The position numbers and the translations under genes are program-made. A DNA stretch of 64,000 nt from Ruminococcus sp. Its GTDB lineage: Bacteria; Bacillota; Clostridia; Oscillospirales; Ruminococcaceae. Location: positions 51,996 through 115,995 of the forward strand of contig NZ_JAILNU010000100.1 of assembly GCF_024691275.1 (NCBI RefSeq), in the 5' to 3' direction. Numbering within the stretch: position 1 is the stretch's first letter; each line of letters begins with the position of its first letter. This document shows positions 17,470 to 26,630 of this stretch, one piece after another. The notes below the pieces were generated by a model. That model saw only the letters and a program-made list of their open reading frames with translations, ran no database searches and was not told the DNA's origin.

Positions 17470-17988
17470 ATGAATAAAAGGCTTGATGCGGAATTTTTTC
17501 ATCGTGATGTGCTCGAAGCTGCTCCCGATCTTGTGGGAAAGATACTTGTGCATCGGCTTGCGGACGGAACTGAGCTGCGGGAACGCATTGCTGAGACCGA
17601 AGCTTACCGCGGTGAGGAAGACAAGGGCTGCCATGCTGCAAAGGGCAGAACTAAACGCACAGAGCTGCTTTACGGTGAGAGTGGCGTAATATATGTGTAT
17701 CTTTGCTACGGTATGCACTGGCTCATGAATGTGATAACAGGCGAACCTGACCAGCCGCAGGGACTTCTTCTCCGTGCAGGAAAACGCTTTGACGGACCTG
17801 CGAAGCTTACAAAGAATATGAAGATAGACGGAAGCTTCAACGGACGGTCACTTAGCGGCAATGAGGAGGTATGGTTCGAGGACGACGGATACCGTCCGAA
17901 GATCAGACGTGCCCCGAGAGTTGGCATAGACTATGCGGGGGAGTACTGGAAGGACGTTGAATGGCGCTTTATCGACGACGGGGAGTGA
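17470..17988 (+). CDS. DNA-3-methyladenine glycosylase (AAG/Mpg family)
   Basis: A 172-aa base-excision repair enzyme that removes 3-methyladenine and other alkylated purines. Motifs of the AAG family are intact: FHRDVLEAAPDLVGK near the N-terminus, ETEAYRGEEDKGCHA with the catalytic Glu, RTKRTELLYGESGVIYVYL, and GPAKLTKNM. An in-frame GTG at 17464 overlaps the rqcH stop, but ATG 17470 has a better placed GAGGG. It lies between rqcH and the AraC regulator, probably in one operon with both. Confidence 0.92.
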   Translation: MNKRLDAEFFHRDVLEAAPDLVGKILVHRLADGTELRERIAETEAYRGEEDKGCHAAKGRTKRTELLYGESGVIYVYLCYGMHWLMNVITGEPDQPQGLLLRAGKRFDGPAKLTKNMKIDGSFNGRSLSGNEEVWFEDDGYRPKIRRAPRVGIDYAGEYWKDVEWRFIDDGE

Positions 17989-17992
17989 TTAT

Positions 17993-18769
17993 ATGAACAT
18001 ACGCTGCATCGGCTGCAATTCAATATATGACAGAGACTACAGGCTGCACTGTGAGGCGGTCGGTGAGTATATGCTCATTCTCACGAAAAGCAGATGCTGT
18101 ATAAGCGTAAACGGTGCGGTCATGAAGCTCTCTCCCGATACGGTCTTTCTGTGGTCGGGAAAAGTGGTCATGGAGCTTTTTGCGGACGATACGCCGATCG
18201 TCTGTGACTGGATATGCTTTGAGGCTGATGCGGAAAAAGAGTTTCTCGAACTTGCGGATATAGAGCCTGACAGACCTGTATGCTTTGCCGATACAGCGTT
18301 TATCAGCGAGCTTATGCGGAATATTGCTGCGGAGTATTACTCTCTCGGCAGCCGCAGAACAAAAATGCTTGACAGTTATATGCGGATACTTCTTGTGAAA
18401 ATTAGTGAAACAGGTTTGCGCGAGACAATGTCGTCACAGGCAGCAGAACCCCACTACGGTCTGCTGTTGGAGCTGCGGGAGAAAATTTACCGTAATCCGC
18501 AGATGAAATGGAATGTGGACACTATGGCTGCATATGTGAATATGTCGCGGTCATATTTCCAGCATCTATACCGCGAGACCTTTGATGTGTCGTGTATCGC
18601 TGATGTCATCAGCGGAAAAATAGAAAAAGCTAAGGAGATCCTCAGCGAGACAGGCTGCACGGTATCGCAGGTCGCTGCTATGTGCGGTTACGACAACGAG
18701 GAGCACTTTATGCGGCAGTTCAAAAAGATAGTGGGAGTTACTCCGACAAAATACAGAAAGCAGGGCTGA
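17993..18769 (+). CDS. AraC-family transcriptional regulator
   Basis: A 258-aa regulator. The C-terminal 100 residues carry two helix-turn-helix motifs of the AraC/XylS type (NMSRSYFQHLYRETF and VSQVAAMCGYDNEEHFMRQF) ending in VGVTPTKYRKQG. The N-terminal domain (about 1-150) is a cupin-like sensing domain of unknown ligand. ATG 17993 with GGGAG is chosen; the frame is open from 17933 inside the preceding gene. It is the last gene of the rqcH operon. Targets cannot be inferred. Confidence 0.9.
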   Translation: MNIRCIGCNSIYDRDYRLHCEAVGEYMLILTKSRCCISVNGAVMKLSPDTVFLWSGKVVMELFADDTPIVCDWICFEADAEKEFLELADIEPDRPVCFADTAFISELMRNIAAEYYSLGSRRTKMLDSYMRILLVKISETGLRETMSSQAAEPHYGLLLELREKIYRNPQMKWNVDTMAAYVNMSRSYFQHLYRETFDVSCIADVISGKIEKAKEILSETGCTVSQVAAMCGYDNEEHFMRQFKKIVGVTPTKYRKQG

Positions 18770-19197
18770 TGTAAAGGCATACGGCTCCAAGATGTAACTA
18801 CTGCTCATTAAAATACTTTTCAAACCCCCGAAAACAAGGCAAATACTCATTTATTGCTAACAAATGTGCAATTATTGCGAAATGTGTGTGATATTTTTAT
18901 GAAAAACTACAAAATGTACATTATTTGAGTGAAAAAATGGTATAAATCCATGAAAAAGTGTATTTTTTTTTGTATCATTTTATTTTACCGATAAATAAAA
19001 ACGGTCTGAGGATAAAGGAAAAACAACGTAAAATAGGCGAAAATTCAATGCTTGCCATTCTAAGTGACAGACAGTTGAATATTTGGTGAATTTTAGTCAT
19101 TCTTAAGACTATTTTAAGGAAAGAGAACTATAATGTTCTCAAATGATACGAAAGGAGTGTGAGCTTCGGGCAGTTAGGCGCTGCTGCGAAGATAATA
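18770..19197. other. Intergenic region before the VTC gene
   Basis: AT-rich spacer of about 430 bp. No open reading frame or strong terminator is evident. A -10-like TATAAT at 19129-19134 has no good -35 at 17 bp. The last 45 bp hold a ribosome binding site and a hairpin described separately. Confidence 0.5.
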
Positions 19198-19200
19198 ATG
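19153..19200 (+). promoter_or_regulatory. Ribosome binding site separated from the start codon by a hairpin
   Basis: AAGGAG ends at 19157 but the family-consistent ATG is at 19198. Between them CTTCG (19164-19168) pairs with CGAAG (19187-19191), and GCAG (19170-19173) with CTGC (19181-19184). Folding the stem would bring the site to about 12 nt from the ATG. The only nearer start, GTG 19159, is too close to the site to be used. Confidence 0.5.
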
Positions 19201-20004
19201 GCAATAAATACATTCGCTCGCAAAGAGATCAAATTCCTCCTTAATATGGATCAGTATCACGGATTGATGGAGGTCATATCTGAGTATATGAATCCTGATA
19301 AATTCTGTATAGGCGGTAAAGAGTACGGCATATATAACATATATTATGATACCCCGGACGATTACCTTATCAGGGAGTCTCTTTCCAAGCCTTACTACAA
19401 GGAAAAGATCAGACTTCGCAGTTATTACTCACCTGCAAATCCTGATGATACGGTTTTCCTTGAGATCAAAAAGAAAATCGGCGGAATCGTTACAAAAAGG
19501 CGTGTGTCTATGACCCTCGCTGAGTCTGATGCGTATTTCGCAGACCGCTCAAAGCCTGAATTTACCAAGTACATAACCGAACAGGTATTCAGAGAGCTTG
19601 ATGTGTTCCTCGACAGCTATCCGATCTCTCCAAAGCAGTATATCAGCTACCAGAGAGAAGCTTTCTTCGGTAAGAACGATAATGATTTCAGACTAACTTT
19701 TGACCGCAAGATCACAGAACGCCGTTATGACCTCGGTCTGAATTACGATAGCTACGGCAATAATATCATCAATGAAGATCAGCGCCTTATGGAAGTAAAG
19801 GTCTCAAATGCTATTCCTGACTGGCTTGTCAGAAAGCTTTCAGAGCTGAAGATCTATAAGACCAGCTTCTCAAAGTACGGAAGAGCTTATCAGAATTTCG
19901 TAAGAAGCCAGATCGAAGGCGCACAGAATGCCGGCAACAGAAAGATATACATATCCGGCATATCAATGGTCAATAATAACATCTTAATGAACAGGAGCGT
20001 TTGA
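19198..20004 (+). CDS. VTC-domain protein (polyphosphate polymerase-like)
   Basis: A 268-aa protein matching the VTC catalytic-domain family, a triphosphate-tunnel fold. It has FARKEIKFLL at the N-terminus, YYDTPDDYLIRESL, the basic KEKIRLRSYY, FLEIKKKIGGIVTKRR and a late Glu strand RLMEVKVSNAIPDW. The alternating Arg/Lys and Glu strands form the tunnel that binds nucleotide or polyphosphate. In eukaryotes VTC makes polyphosphate; bacterial members beside DUF4956 and surface-protein genes have no proven reaction. ATG 19198 gives the normal family start. It ends inside the ribosome binding region of the next gene. Confidence 0.85.
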   Translation: MAINTFARKEIKFLLNMDQYHGLMEVISEYMNPDKFCIGGKEYGIYNIYYDTPDDYLIRESLSKPYYKEKIRLRSYYSPANPDDTVFLEIKKKIGGIVTKRRVSMTLAESDAYFADRSKPEFTKYITEQVFRELDVFLDSYPISPKQYISYQREAFFGKNDNDFRLTFDRKITERRYDLGLNYDSYGNNIINEDQRLMEVKVSNAIPDWLVRKLSELKIYKTSFSKYGRAYQNFVRSQIEGAQNAGNRKIYISGISMVNNNILMNRSV

Positions 20005-20009
20005 TTTTT

Positions 20010-20753
20010 ATGTTTGAACATGGTTTTTTTGGTAATGTGCTGTCCAAGTATTATGAGTCGAGTGACTCGGTAGTAAACAGCAGCGGCGGTATCATTGATA
20101 CTATCAAGGCAGGCGAGTTCTTCCTTTGTGTAGGAGCTGCGCTCGTTATCGGCTTCCTTATCAGCCTTATCTACATCGGAACACATAGAAAAGAGGGATA
20201 TTCCCAGAGCTATGTTATGACTATGATTATGCTTCCGACAATTGTTTCGCTCATTCTTCTGCTCATAAATACAACAGCAGGAGCACTGAGCCTTGCAGGT
20301 GCATTTACTCTGGTTCGATTCAGAAGCGTCGCGGGCGATCCTAAGGATATAGCTTACATATTCTTTGCAATGGCAGCAGGTGTTGCATGCGGAATCGGTT
20401 ATATCGGATTTGCGATCGTATTCTTCATTATCCTTGGAATCGTACTGTTCGTTCTCAGCGAGACAGATTTCGGCGGCTGCAAGAAGAGACACATGACTCT
20501 CAAGATCGCTATTCCCGAGAACCTCGATTATCAGGGCGTATTTGAGCCTGTTCTCAGCAAGTATACAACATTCCACAAGCTCAGAAGAGTAAAGACTACA
20601 AATTTCGGTACACTTTTCGAGCTTATCTACAGCGTAGATGTACTCGAAAATGTTGACCAGAAGAAGTTCGTTGACGAACTCCGTGCCCTCAACGGCAATA
20701 TGACAATCAATCTTGTTTTCTTCAAGTATGATGACAAGATCTATGAAAACTAA
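20010..20753 (+). CDS. DUF4956 membrane protein
   Basis: A 247-aa membrane protein with about four transmembrane helices in residues 30-155 and a cytoplasmic C-terminal domain of about 90 residues. The segment GAFTLVRFRSVAGDPKDIAYIFFAM is the strongly conserved core of DUF4956. It almost always accompanies VTC-domain proteins in Firmicutes and often CotH or carbohydrate-binding surface proteins, as here. Function unknown. ATG 20010 follows the VTC stop by 5 bp, with AGGAG 12 nt upstream. Confidence 0.88.
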   Translation: MFEHGFFGNVLSKYYESSDSVVNSSGGIIDTIKAGEFFLCVGAALVIGFLISLIYIGTHRKEGYSQSYVMTMIMLPTIVSLILLLINTTAGALSLAGAFTLVRFRSVAGDPKDIAYIFFAMAAGVACGIGYIGFAIVFFIILGIVLFVLSETDFGGCKKRHMTLKIAIPENLDYQGVFEPVLSKYTTFHKLRRVKTTNFGTLFELIYSVDVLENVDQKKFVDELRALNGNMTINLVFFKYDDKIYEN

Positions 20754-20790
20754 AAAGAAATAAATAGGATAGATGACCCTCTCTACTTAG

Positions 20791-20831
20791 TTTGCCAGGC
20801 TTAATAATCAATATTGAGTCTGGCAAATTTT
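20791..20831 (+). terminator. Terminator or processing hairpin after the DUF4956 gene
   Basis: A nearly perfect 16-bp stem (20791-20806 with 20811-20827 region) with an ATCA loop and a short TTTT. Because the T-run is brief, partial read-through into the lipoprotein gene is possible. Confidence 0.75.
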
Positions 20832-20858
20832 GCATATAAAGAAAAAGGAGCGTAATTT

Positions 20859-22226
20859 ATGAAATATAGAAGGATTTTGGCAGCAATTGCTGCACTTGCT
20901 GTGATGATGACACCTGTGTCATGCGGAAAAGGCAATGAAAAAGAAAATAATGCAGAGGAAGTATCGGTTTCTGAGGAGACTACTGCCGCTGAAAAAACAG
21001 AAAAGACCGCGACAACTACAAAAGCTGATGATAAATCAGACTCCGACAGCACAAAAGAAACGACTGCAAAGACCGATAAGAAGTCCGATAAGACAACTGC
21101 GACGACTAAAGCAGGGGAGAAGAAGTTCGATTCAAAATCTACCGTGACAACTAAAAAGAACAGCAGCTCAGGCGGCGATTCGAGCAGCAGCGGTGGAAAT
21201 TCGGGAAACAATTCGGACAGCAGCGGCAATAACGGCGGAACTGCCAATAACGAACAGAATTCGGGCGAGAGCGGCGGCACTGAGGAGATCAAGGAGTATA
21301 CGGCAGAGGTGAATCTAAGCGGAACTCCGACTGTGAAGGGCAGCAATGTTACTGTGAACGGCTCTGTGATAACTGTTACGCGCAGCGGCGATTATATCTT
21401 CACGGGTACTCTAACTAACGGTCAGATATGCGTAAAAACAGGTACGGCAGCTACGGACGATAAAGTCACTATCGTTCTCAACGGAGTGAATATCACAAAC
21501 AGTTCAGGACCTGCAATTTTAATAGATGAAGCCAAACGCTGTACGGTCAAGCCTAAGGAAGGCACTGTGAACTACCTTAGCGACGGCGGAAATGACAAAG
21601 TAAATGACGCTGTAATATTCTCAAATGATACCCTGAGACTTAAAGGCAACGGAGAGCTGAACATCACAGCGAACAATGCTCACGGAATCGCAAGCGATGA
21701 TGATGTCGTCGTCGAGAGCGGTACATATAACATATCCTCTGTCAAGTCGGGAATTTTTGCGCATGACGACGTAACGATAAATGATGGTGCACTGAATATA
21801 AAGGGCGGCACAAACGGTATAAAGTCTAAAGGAACTATCAGCATAAACGGTGGAAAGACCGTCGTTTCGGGCGGTACTAAGGAAGAAAAAAGCTCGATAT
21901 ATGCGTCGGGAAGCTTCAGCTATACGGGCGGATATGTCTATGCCGCAGGAAACAAGGTCTCCGTGCCGACGTTCAGTGAAACGCCTTATATAGTGGCTGA
22001 TATCGGAGAATCTGCGAGGGCGGGAAGTGAGGTCAAGCTCTACCTTGACACCATGGAAATGGTGAAGTTTGATCCCCACAACAATTTCAGATGTGTTTTG
22101 ATGCTTGCTCCTGAAATAAGCAGTGGAAGCAGCTTCCGTATCGCAGTAAACAGTATGTTCAGCGACAATTTTACTGTGTCTGATGGCGGAAATAAGTTTG
22201 ATGTAAAATTTATCGGAGTTGAGTAA
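20859..22226 (+). CDS. Cthe_2159-like carbohydrate-binding surface lipoprotein
   Basis: A 455-aa lipoprotein: signal peptide with lipobox ending TPVSC (Cys near residue 22), then a low-complexity Thr/Lys/Ser/Gly/Asn linker to about residue 145. A parallel beta-helix domain follows with repeated short strands (NGSVITVTRSGDYIFTGTL, NAHGIASDDDVVVESGTY, GTNGIKSKGTISINGG). This is the Cthe_2159 (DUF4353) family, whose Clostridium thermocellum founder binds cellulose and acidic sugars. AAAGGAG precedes the ATG. Placement after VTC and DUF4956 genes suggests one cell-surface module, possibly for substrate adhesion. Confidence 0.85.
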   Translation: MKYRRILAAIAALAVMMTPVSCGKGNEKENNAEEVSVSEETTAAEKTEKTATTTKADDKSDSDSTKETTAKTDKKSDKTTATTKAGEKKFDSKSTVTTKKNSSSGGDSSSSGGNSGNNSDSSGNNGGTANNEQNSGESGGTEEIKEYTAEVNLSGTPTVKGSNVTVNGSVITVTRSGDYIFTGTLTNGQICVKTGTAATDDKVTIVLNGVNITNSSGPAILIDEAKRCTVKPKEGTVNYLSDGGNDKVNDAVIFSNDTLRLKGNGELNITANNAHGIASDDDVVVESGTYNISSVKSGIFAHDDVTINDGALNIKGGTNGIKSKGTISINGGKTVVSGGTKEEKSSIYASGSFSYTGGYVYAAGNKVSVPTFSETPYIVADIGESARAGSEVKLYLDTMEMVKFDPHNNFRCVLMLAPEISSGSSFRIAVNSMFSDNFTVSDGGNKFDVKFIGVE

Positions 22227-22393
22227 AAATAGACGCAATAGTTAATTTATAGTCTGTAAAATGAAATAAAACAAAATTAATATAAAAAGTAAATATGTAA
22301 GTACGTAAAACAAATTAACATAAAATTAACTTGAAAAAATATAGAAAAATCTCAAAAAGTACATAAAAGTGCATTTGTGTGTACAAACGTATA

Positions 22394-22422
22394 TTGCCAA
22401 CTTCGATATTTTGCAATATAAT
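22394..22422 (+). promoter_or_regulatory. Sigma-A promoter for the structured RNA
   Basis: TTGCCA (22394-22399), 17-bp spacer, TATAAT (22417-22422). Expected start near 22429. Confidence 0.78.
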
Positions 22423-22428
22423 AAATAC

Positions 22429-22681
22429 AGCAAATGAAGATTATTGGTATTCAGTCTCAAGTACCCTCCCCTCTCATGTGCTTGAAATTGAGTATTAGTT
22501 CACTTGCACGCCATAGAAATAGTTTTGTCAAGTAATAAAACTAACCCCTTTCATTTGTAATTTTTTCATGTTTTCTATTCTCAATAACTTTTTTTAACTT
22601 ATTGTCTATGGCTCGGTCCACAGTGCTAAACGATTATATCGTTTGGGCCGATTCTCCGCTCCTCGTGGGCGGACTTTTTTT
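22429..22681 (+). ncRNA. Candidate trans-acting sRNA with a C-rich hairpin loop
   Basis: Self-contained unit of about 253 nt between its own promoter and terminator, with the next gene's promoter downstream. The first hairpin pairs 22444-22464 with 22478-22498 (20 of 21 pairs) and presents a 13-nt loop CCTCCCCTCTCAT, complementary to Shine-Dalgarno GGAGG. 22510-22516 can pair with 22606-22612. A small stem (22520-22526 with 22537-22543) is followed by single-stranded ACCCCTTT. 22614-22619 pairs with 22645-22650 around an inner stem 22628-22634/22638-22644. No open reading frame was found. No known family recognised; C-rich loops that mask ribosome binding sites are known in Firmicute sRNAs. 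Confidence 0.7.
22655..22681 (+). terminator. Terminator of the structured RNA
   Basis: TCCGCTC/GGGCGGA stem with a 5-nt loop, then AC and seven T. Confidence 0.88.
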
Positions 22682-22718
22682 ACATTGTGAAACTTGCGTG
22701 AAAGATTATATAATCTGC

Positions 22719-22747
22719 TTGACAAATTCTATAATGCGTGATATGAT
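22719..22747 (+). promoter_or_regulatory. Sigma-A promoter for the RHH-clpB pair
   Basis: Consensus TTGACA (22719-22724), 17-bp spacer, TATGAT (22742-22747). No CIRCE-type inverted repeat is visible near it. Confidence 0.85.
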
Positions 22748-22778
22748 ATATATAACATGAAAAGGAAGTGATGATGCC

Positions 22779-23423
22779 GTGAAAAAAAGCGTTTACAGCC
22801 TTGTGCTCATGGACGATGTGATAAAAGCTGTTGATGAACAGGCTTATCGCATGGGCACGAGCCGCTCGAATCTTATAAATCAGATACTTGCCGAGCACCT
22901 CTCCTGTGTGACTCCCGAAATGCGCATGAGGGAGATCTTTGAGCAGGTGGCAGAGCTTGTGAGCAGCAGTTTCCGTATTCAGGAGCAGCGCTCACCGTCC
23001 CTGATGACTGTCAGGACAGCTCTCGAATATAAGTACCGCCCCACGATAAACTATAAGGTGGAGCTTGAACGCTCGCCAAAGGAATACATCGGGACACTGC
23101 GTGTAAATATCAGAACACAAAGTGCTGCGCTTATAACTATGTTCCACAGCTTCTTCGCTTACAGGGCTAAGCTCGAAGCAGGCTACCTTTCACGGCTCGG
23201 GATCGAAAGCTACAGCTGCGAGATAGGGGACGGAAGCTTCGCAAGGAAACTTATAAATTCGGGTACGCTTTCCGTCGAGCAGGCGGGTGAAGCTATCGGC
23301 GAATACATCAAGGATCTCGACCATGCTGTGAAAACTTACTTTGCTGACCCGAATAACTTTACAGTAAATGCTCCTGTTCTTGAAAAAAAGTACAGGGCGC
23401 TGCTTGAAAGGTATATTATTTAG
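22779..23423 (+). CDS. Ribbon-helix-helix protein upstream of clpB
   Basis: A 214-aa protein starting at GTG 22779, with AAGGAAGTG upstream. Residues 1-45 (VYSLVLMDDVIKAVDEQAY, then GTSRSNLINQILAEHL) form an Arc/MetJ-type ribbon-helix-helix DNA-binding fold. The remaining 170 residues are unassigned but contain a charged helical region and a strand-rich middle (YKYRPTINYKVELERS). It probably binds DNA as a dimer. It lies 51 bp before clpB behind a single strong promoter, so it is co-transcribed with the chaperone and could regulate it or the operon; this is inference. Confidence 0.72.
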   Translation: MKKSVYSLVLMDDVIKAVDEQAYRMGTSRSNLINQILAEHLSCVTPEMRMREIFEQVAELVSSSFRIQEQRSPSLMTVRTALEYKYRPTINYKVELERSPKEYIGTLRVNIRTQSAALITMFHSFFAYRAKLEAGYLSRLGIESYSCEIGDGSFARKLINSGTLSVEQAGEAIGEYIKDLDHAVKTYFADPNNFTVNAPVLEKKYRALLERYII

Positions 23424-23474
23424 TGGATATCGTGATGAAATGACAGTAAAGAAAATGTGAATGGAGGATCAAAT

Positions 23475-26072
23475 ATGAATGCTGAAAAATTAACTCAAAA
23501 GTCCATCGACGCTGTGAGAAAGGCTCAGAGCATTGCTGTTATGCAGTCTAACTCTGTGATTGAGCCTATCCACCTTCTTGCGGGACTTGTTCGTCAGGAG
23601 AACGGTCTTATACCTCAGCTCCTGAAAAAAATGAATATAGATGAGGACATTTTTGACGGTGAAGTTGAAAAGAAGATAAATGCCCTCCCTAAGGTAACAG
23701 GAAGCGGCAGAAGCAGCAATATCGGCATATCGTCTGAGTGCGACAGAGTTCTCACATCTGCCGAGAGCATTGCTTCAAATATGAAAGACGAATTCGTGTC
23801 TGTTGAGCATATCATGCTCTCGCTGATCGAGAGCAAGGACAGAGATGTTTCACAGCTTTTCAGTACATTTAATATTACAAGAGACAGCTTTCTCAGTGCG
23901 CTTATGTCGGTGAGAGGCAATACCCGTGTTACTAACGAGAACCCCGAGGACACGTATGACGTTCTTACAAAATATGGTCAGGAGCTTGTTGGACTTGCCA
24001 GGCGAAATAAGCTTGACCCCGTTATCGGTCGTGACAGCGAGATACGAAACGTTATCCGCATACTTTCAAGAAAAACGAAAAACAATCCTGTCCTCATTGG
24101 TGAGCCGGGCGTGGGAAAAACTGCCATCGCAGAAGGACTTGCACTTCGTATCGTGGCAGGAGATGTCCCCGACAGCCTTAAAGACCGCAAGGTGTTCTCC
24201 CTTGACATGGGAGCTCTCGTCGCAGGCGCAAAGTACCGCGGCGAGTTTGAGGAGCGCCTGAAGGCTGTCCTCAATGAGATAAAGAACAGCAACGGTCAGA
24301 TACTCTTATTTATAGATGAGCTCCACACTATCGTAGGTGCAGGCAAGACCGACGGCGCTATGGACGCAGGCAACCTCCTGAAGCCTATGCTGGCAAGAGG
24401 CGAGCTTCACTGTATCGGCGCTACAACTCTTAACGAGTACCGTCAGTACATCGAGAAGGATCCTGCTCTCGAAAGACGTTTCCAGCCTGTTATGGTGGAC
24501 GAGCCAAGCGTTGAGGATACTATATCTATCCTGCGCGGACTCAAAGAGCGCTACGAGGTGTTCCACGGCGTTAAGATAAGCGATAATGCGCTTATATCAG
24601 CGGCTGTGCTGTCCAACAGATACATCACCGACAGATTCCTTCCCGATAAGGCTATCGACCTTATTGATGAAGCCTGTGCGACTATACGTACAGAAATGGA
24701 TTCCATGCCTACAGAGCTGGACGTTATCTCGCGTAAGATAGTTCAGCTTGAAATTGAGGAGGCAGCTCTTAAAAAAGAAAGTGACAATATCTCTCAGGAG
24801 CACCTTGAAGAGATTCAGAAGGAGCTTGCAGAGCTGCGTGACAAGTTCAGCGGCATGAAGGCTAAATGGGAGAACGAAAAGAATGACATTTCCGCTGTCC
24901 AGAAGCTCCGTGAGGAGATAGAGAAAACAGGCGGCGAGATCGATAAGGCTGAACGTGAATACGACCTTAACAAGGCTGCTGAGCTCAAATACGGCAAGCT
25001 GCCACAGCTGCAAAAAGAGCTGGAGGAGCTTGAAAAGCAGGCAGAACATGATATGGAGAACGGAAGGCTTCTCCGTGACAAGGTAACTGAGGACGAGATT
25101 GCAAAGATCGTGTGCCGCTGGACGGGTATACCTGTATCAAAGCTCATGGAAGGCGAGAAGGAAAAGATACTCGGTCTGGAGGGACTGCTCCACAAGAGAG
25201 TTATCGGTCAGGACGAAGCTGTAACTAAGGTGAGCGAAGCTATCCTGCGTTCACGCGCAGGCATACAGGCTCCCGACAGACCTATCGGCTCGTTCCTCTT
25301 CCTCGGCCCTACAGGTGTTGGTAAAACCGAGCTGGCGAAGGCTCTTTCGGAGATACTATTTGACGACGAGAGAAATATTATCCGTATAGATATGAGCGAA
25401 TACATGGAGAAATTTAGCGTAAGCCGTCTTATCGGAGCGCCTCCCGGATATGTCGGCTATGACGAGGGCGGTCAGCTCACAGAAGCAGTTCGCAGAAAGC
25501 CGTACTCTGTTGTGCTCTTTGATGAGATCGAAAAAGCTCATCCCGATGTGTTCAATATACTCCTGCAAGTCCTTGACGACGGACGTATAACAGATTCTCA
25601 GGGCAGAACAGTTGACTTCAAGAATACTATTATCATACTCACATCTAATCTTGGCTCACCATATATCCTTGAGGGAATCGGCGAGAACGGTGAGATAACT
25701 GCTGAGGCTCGCTCTCAGGTGGAGGGACTTCTCAAAACACAGTTCAGACCTGAATTCCTTAACCGCCTTGACGAGATAATCTTCTACAAGCCGCTGGCTA
25801 AGACAGAGATAATCAAGATCGTTGACCTTATGCTGGAAGACCTGCAAAAGCGCCTTAACGATAAGCATATCCGCATAAACGTCAGTGAAGCTGCTAAGAA
25901 CTACATCGTTGACTGCGGCTATGACCCGAATTTCGGTGCAAGACCTCTGAGAAGATTTATCCAGCGCAGCGTCGAAACTCTTGCAGCAAAACGCATCATC
26001 GGAGGCAATCTTTCAGCAGGTGATGTGATCGACATAGATATTGATTCAAACGGAAAACTAATTGCTGATTGA
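23475..26072 (+). CDS. clpB: ClpB disaggregase chaperone (Hsp100)
   Basis: An 865-aa AAA+ hexameric disaggregase that works with DnaK. It has a Clp-N repeat domain (about 5-145), NBD1 with Walker A GEPGVGKT (about 204) and Walker [10 protein letters not shown], and a coiled-coil M-domain (about 405-525) that separates ClpB from ClpC or ClpA. NBD2 follows with [16 protein letters not shown] (about 605), and then the C-terminal ClpB-D2 small domain. There is no ClpP-binding IGF/IGL tripeptide loop that I can identify. ATG 23475 with GGAGG is used; an upstream in-frame GTG at 23457 precedes that site and is unlikely. Confidence 0.96.
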   Translation: MNAEKLTQKSIDAVRKAQSIAVMQSNSVIEPIHLLAGLVRQENGLIPQLLKKMNIDEDIFDGEVEKKINALPKVTGSGRSSNIGISSECDRVLTSAESIASNMKDEFVSVEHIMLSLIESKDRDVSQLFSTFNITRDSFLSALMSVRGNTRVTNENPEDTYDVLTKYGQELVGLARRNKLDPVIGRDSEIRNVIRILSRKTKNNPVLIGEPGVGKTAIAEGLALRIVAGDVPDSLKDRKVFSLDMGALVAGAKYRGEFEERLKAVLNEIKNSNGQILLFIDELHTIVGAGKTDGAMDAGNLLKPMLARGELHCIGATTLNEYRQYIEKDPALERRFQPVMVDEPSVEDTISILRGLKERYEVFHGVKISDNALISAAVLSNRYITDRFLPDKAIDLIDEACATIRTEMDSMPTELDVISRKIVQLEIEEAALKKESDNISQEHLEEIQKELAELRDKFSGMKAKWENEKNDISAVQKLREEIEKTGGEIDKAEREYDLNKAAELKYGKLPQLQKELEELEKQAEHDMENGRLLRDKVTEDEIAKIVCRWTGIPVSKLMEGEKEKILGLEGLLHKRVIGQDEAVTKVSEAILRSRAGIQAPDRPIGSFLFLGPTGVGKTELAKALSEILFDDERNIIRIDMSEYMEKFSVSRLIGAPPGYVGYDEGGQLTEAVRRKPYSVVLFDEIEKAHPDVFNILLQVLDDGRITDSQGRTVDFKNTIIILTSNLGSPYILEGIGENGEITAEARSQVEGLLKTQFRPEFLNRLDEIIFYKPLAKTEIIKIVDLMLEDLQKRLNDKHIRINVSEAAKNYIVDCGYDPNFGARPLRRFIQRSVETLAAKRIIGGNLSAGDVIDIDIDSNGKLIAD

Positions 26073-26079
26073 TAGCAGA

Positions 26080-26105
26080 ACGGACTTCTTCGGAAGTCCG
26101 TTTTT
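26080..26105 (+). terminator. Terminator of clpB
   Basis: ACGGACTTC/GAAGTCCGT with a TTCG tetraloop, followed by five T. Confidence 0.92.
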
Positions 26106-26271
26106 CTGCGTATTTCGGAATAAAACGGGGATATTATACAAATGGTAAAAAGTTAATAATTTTGGTCTGACCGCCTCAACGGTAAATAGCCAAATTCTAT
26201 GGCTGTTTTGAATAAAAAACAGGCTACAAATGGCTAAATATACGTCGATTTGTCATTTTTTTTTGATTTCC

Positions 26272-26300
26272 TTGACAAAATGTTATAAAGGGTATATAAT
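26272..26300 (+). promoter_or_regulatory. Consensus sigma-A promoter of the HU operon
   Basis: Perfect TTGACA (26272-26277) and TATAAT (26295-26300) with a 17-bp spacer, 35 bp before the HU start. It should be among the strongest promoters in the window. Confidence 0.92.
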
Positions 26301-26335
26301 TCAATTGTAAAATCTTATTTATGGAGGATATAACA

Positions 26336-26611
26336 ATGACAAAGACCGAGTTAATCAGTGCAGTTGCCGACAAGGCTGACTTCACAAAAAAGAATGCAGA
26401 AACTGCTGTAAATGCAATTATTTCTACAATCACTGACGCTCTTGCAGGCGGTGAGAAGGTATCTATCGTAGGCTTTGGTACTTTTGAAGTTCGTGATCGT
26501 AAGGAGAAGCAGGTAATCAATCCTCAGACTAAGAAGATGATGACAGCTCCAGCTTCTAAGGCTCCTGCATTCAAGGCTGGTCAGGCACTCAAGAACGCTG
26601 TAAACAAGTAA
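26336..26611 (+). CDS. hup: HU family DNA-binding protein
   Basis: A 91-aa histone-like protein: MTKTELISAVADKADFTKK, the dimer core, the GFGTFEVRDRKEKQVINPQT segment that begins the DNA-wrapping beta arm, and the C-terminal FKAGQALKNAVNK. It compacts and bends DNA as a dimer. ATG 26336 follows GGAGG and a consensus promoter. It is 19 bp upstream of a Lys/Ala-rich protein gene, with which it shares one transcript. Confidence 0.97.
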   Translation: MTKTELISAVADKADFTKKNAETAVNAIISTITDALAGGEKVSIVGFGTFEVRDRKEKQVINPQTKKMMTAPASKAPAFKAGQALKNAVNK

Positions 26612-26630
26612 TTCTAAGGAGGATACAATC

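Noticed and set aside
8979..18810. A 13-base match (CTACTGCTCATTA) between the regions upstream of ftsZ and upstream of the VTC gene
   Set aside because: Matches of this length are expected by chance between two places in 64 kb, and the flanks do not agree.
23421..23475. CIRCE or CtsR operator ahead of clpB
   Set aside because: No inverted repeat of CIRCE type and no CtsR heptad repeat could be found here or near the 22719 promoter.
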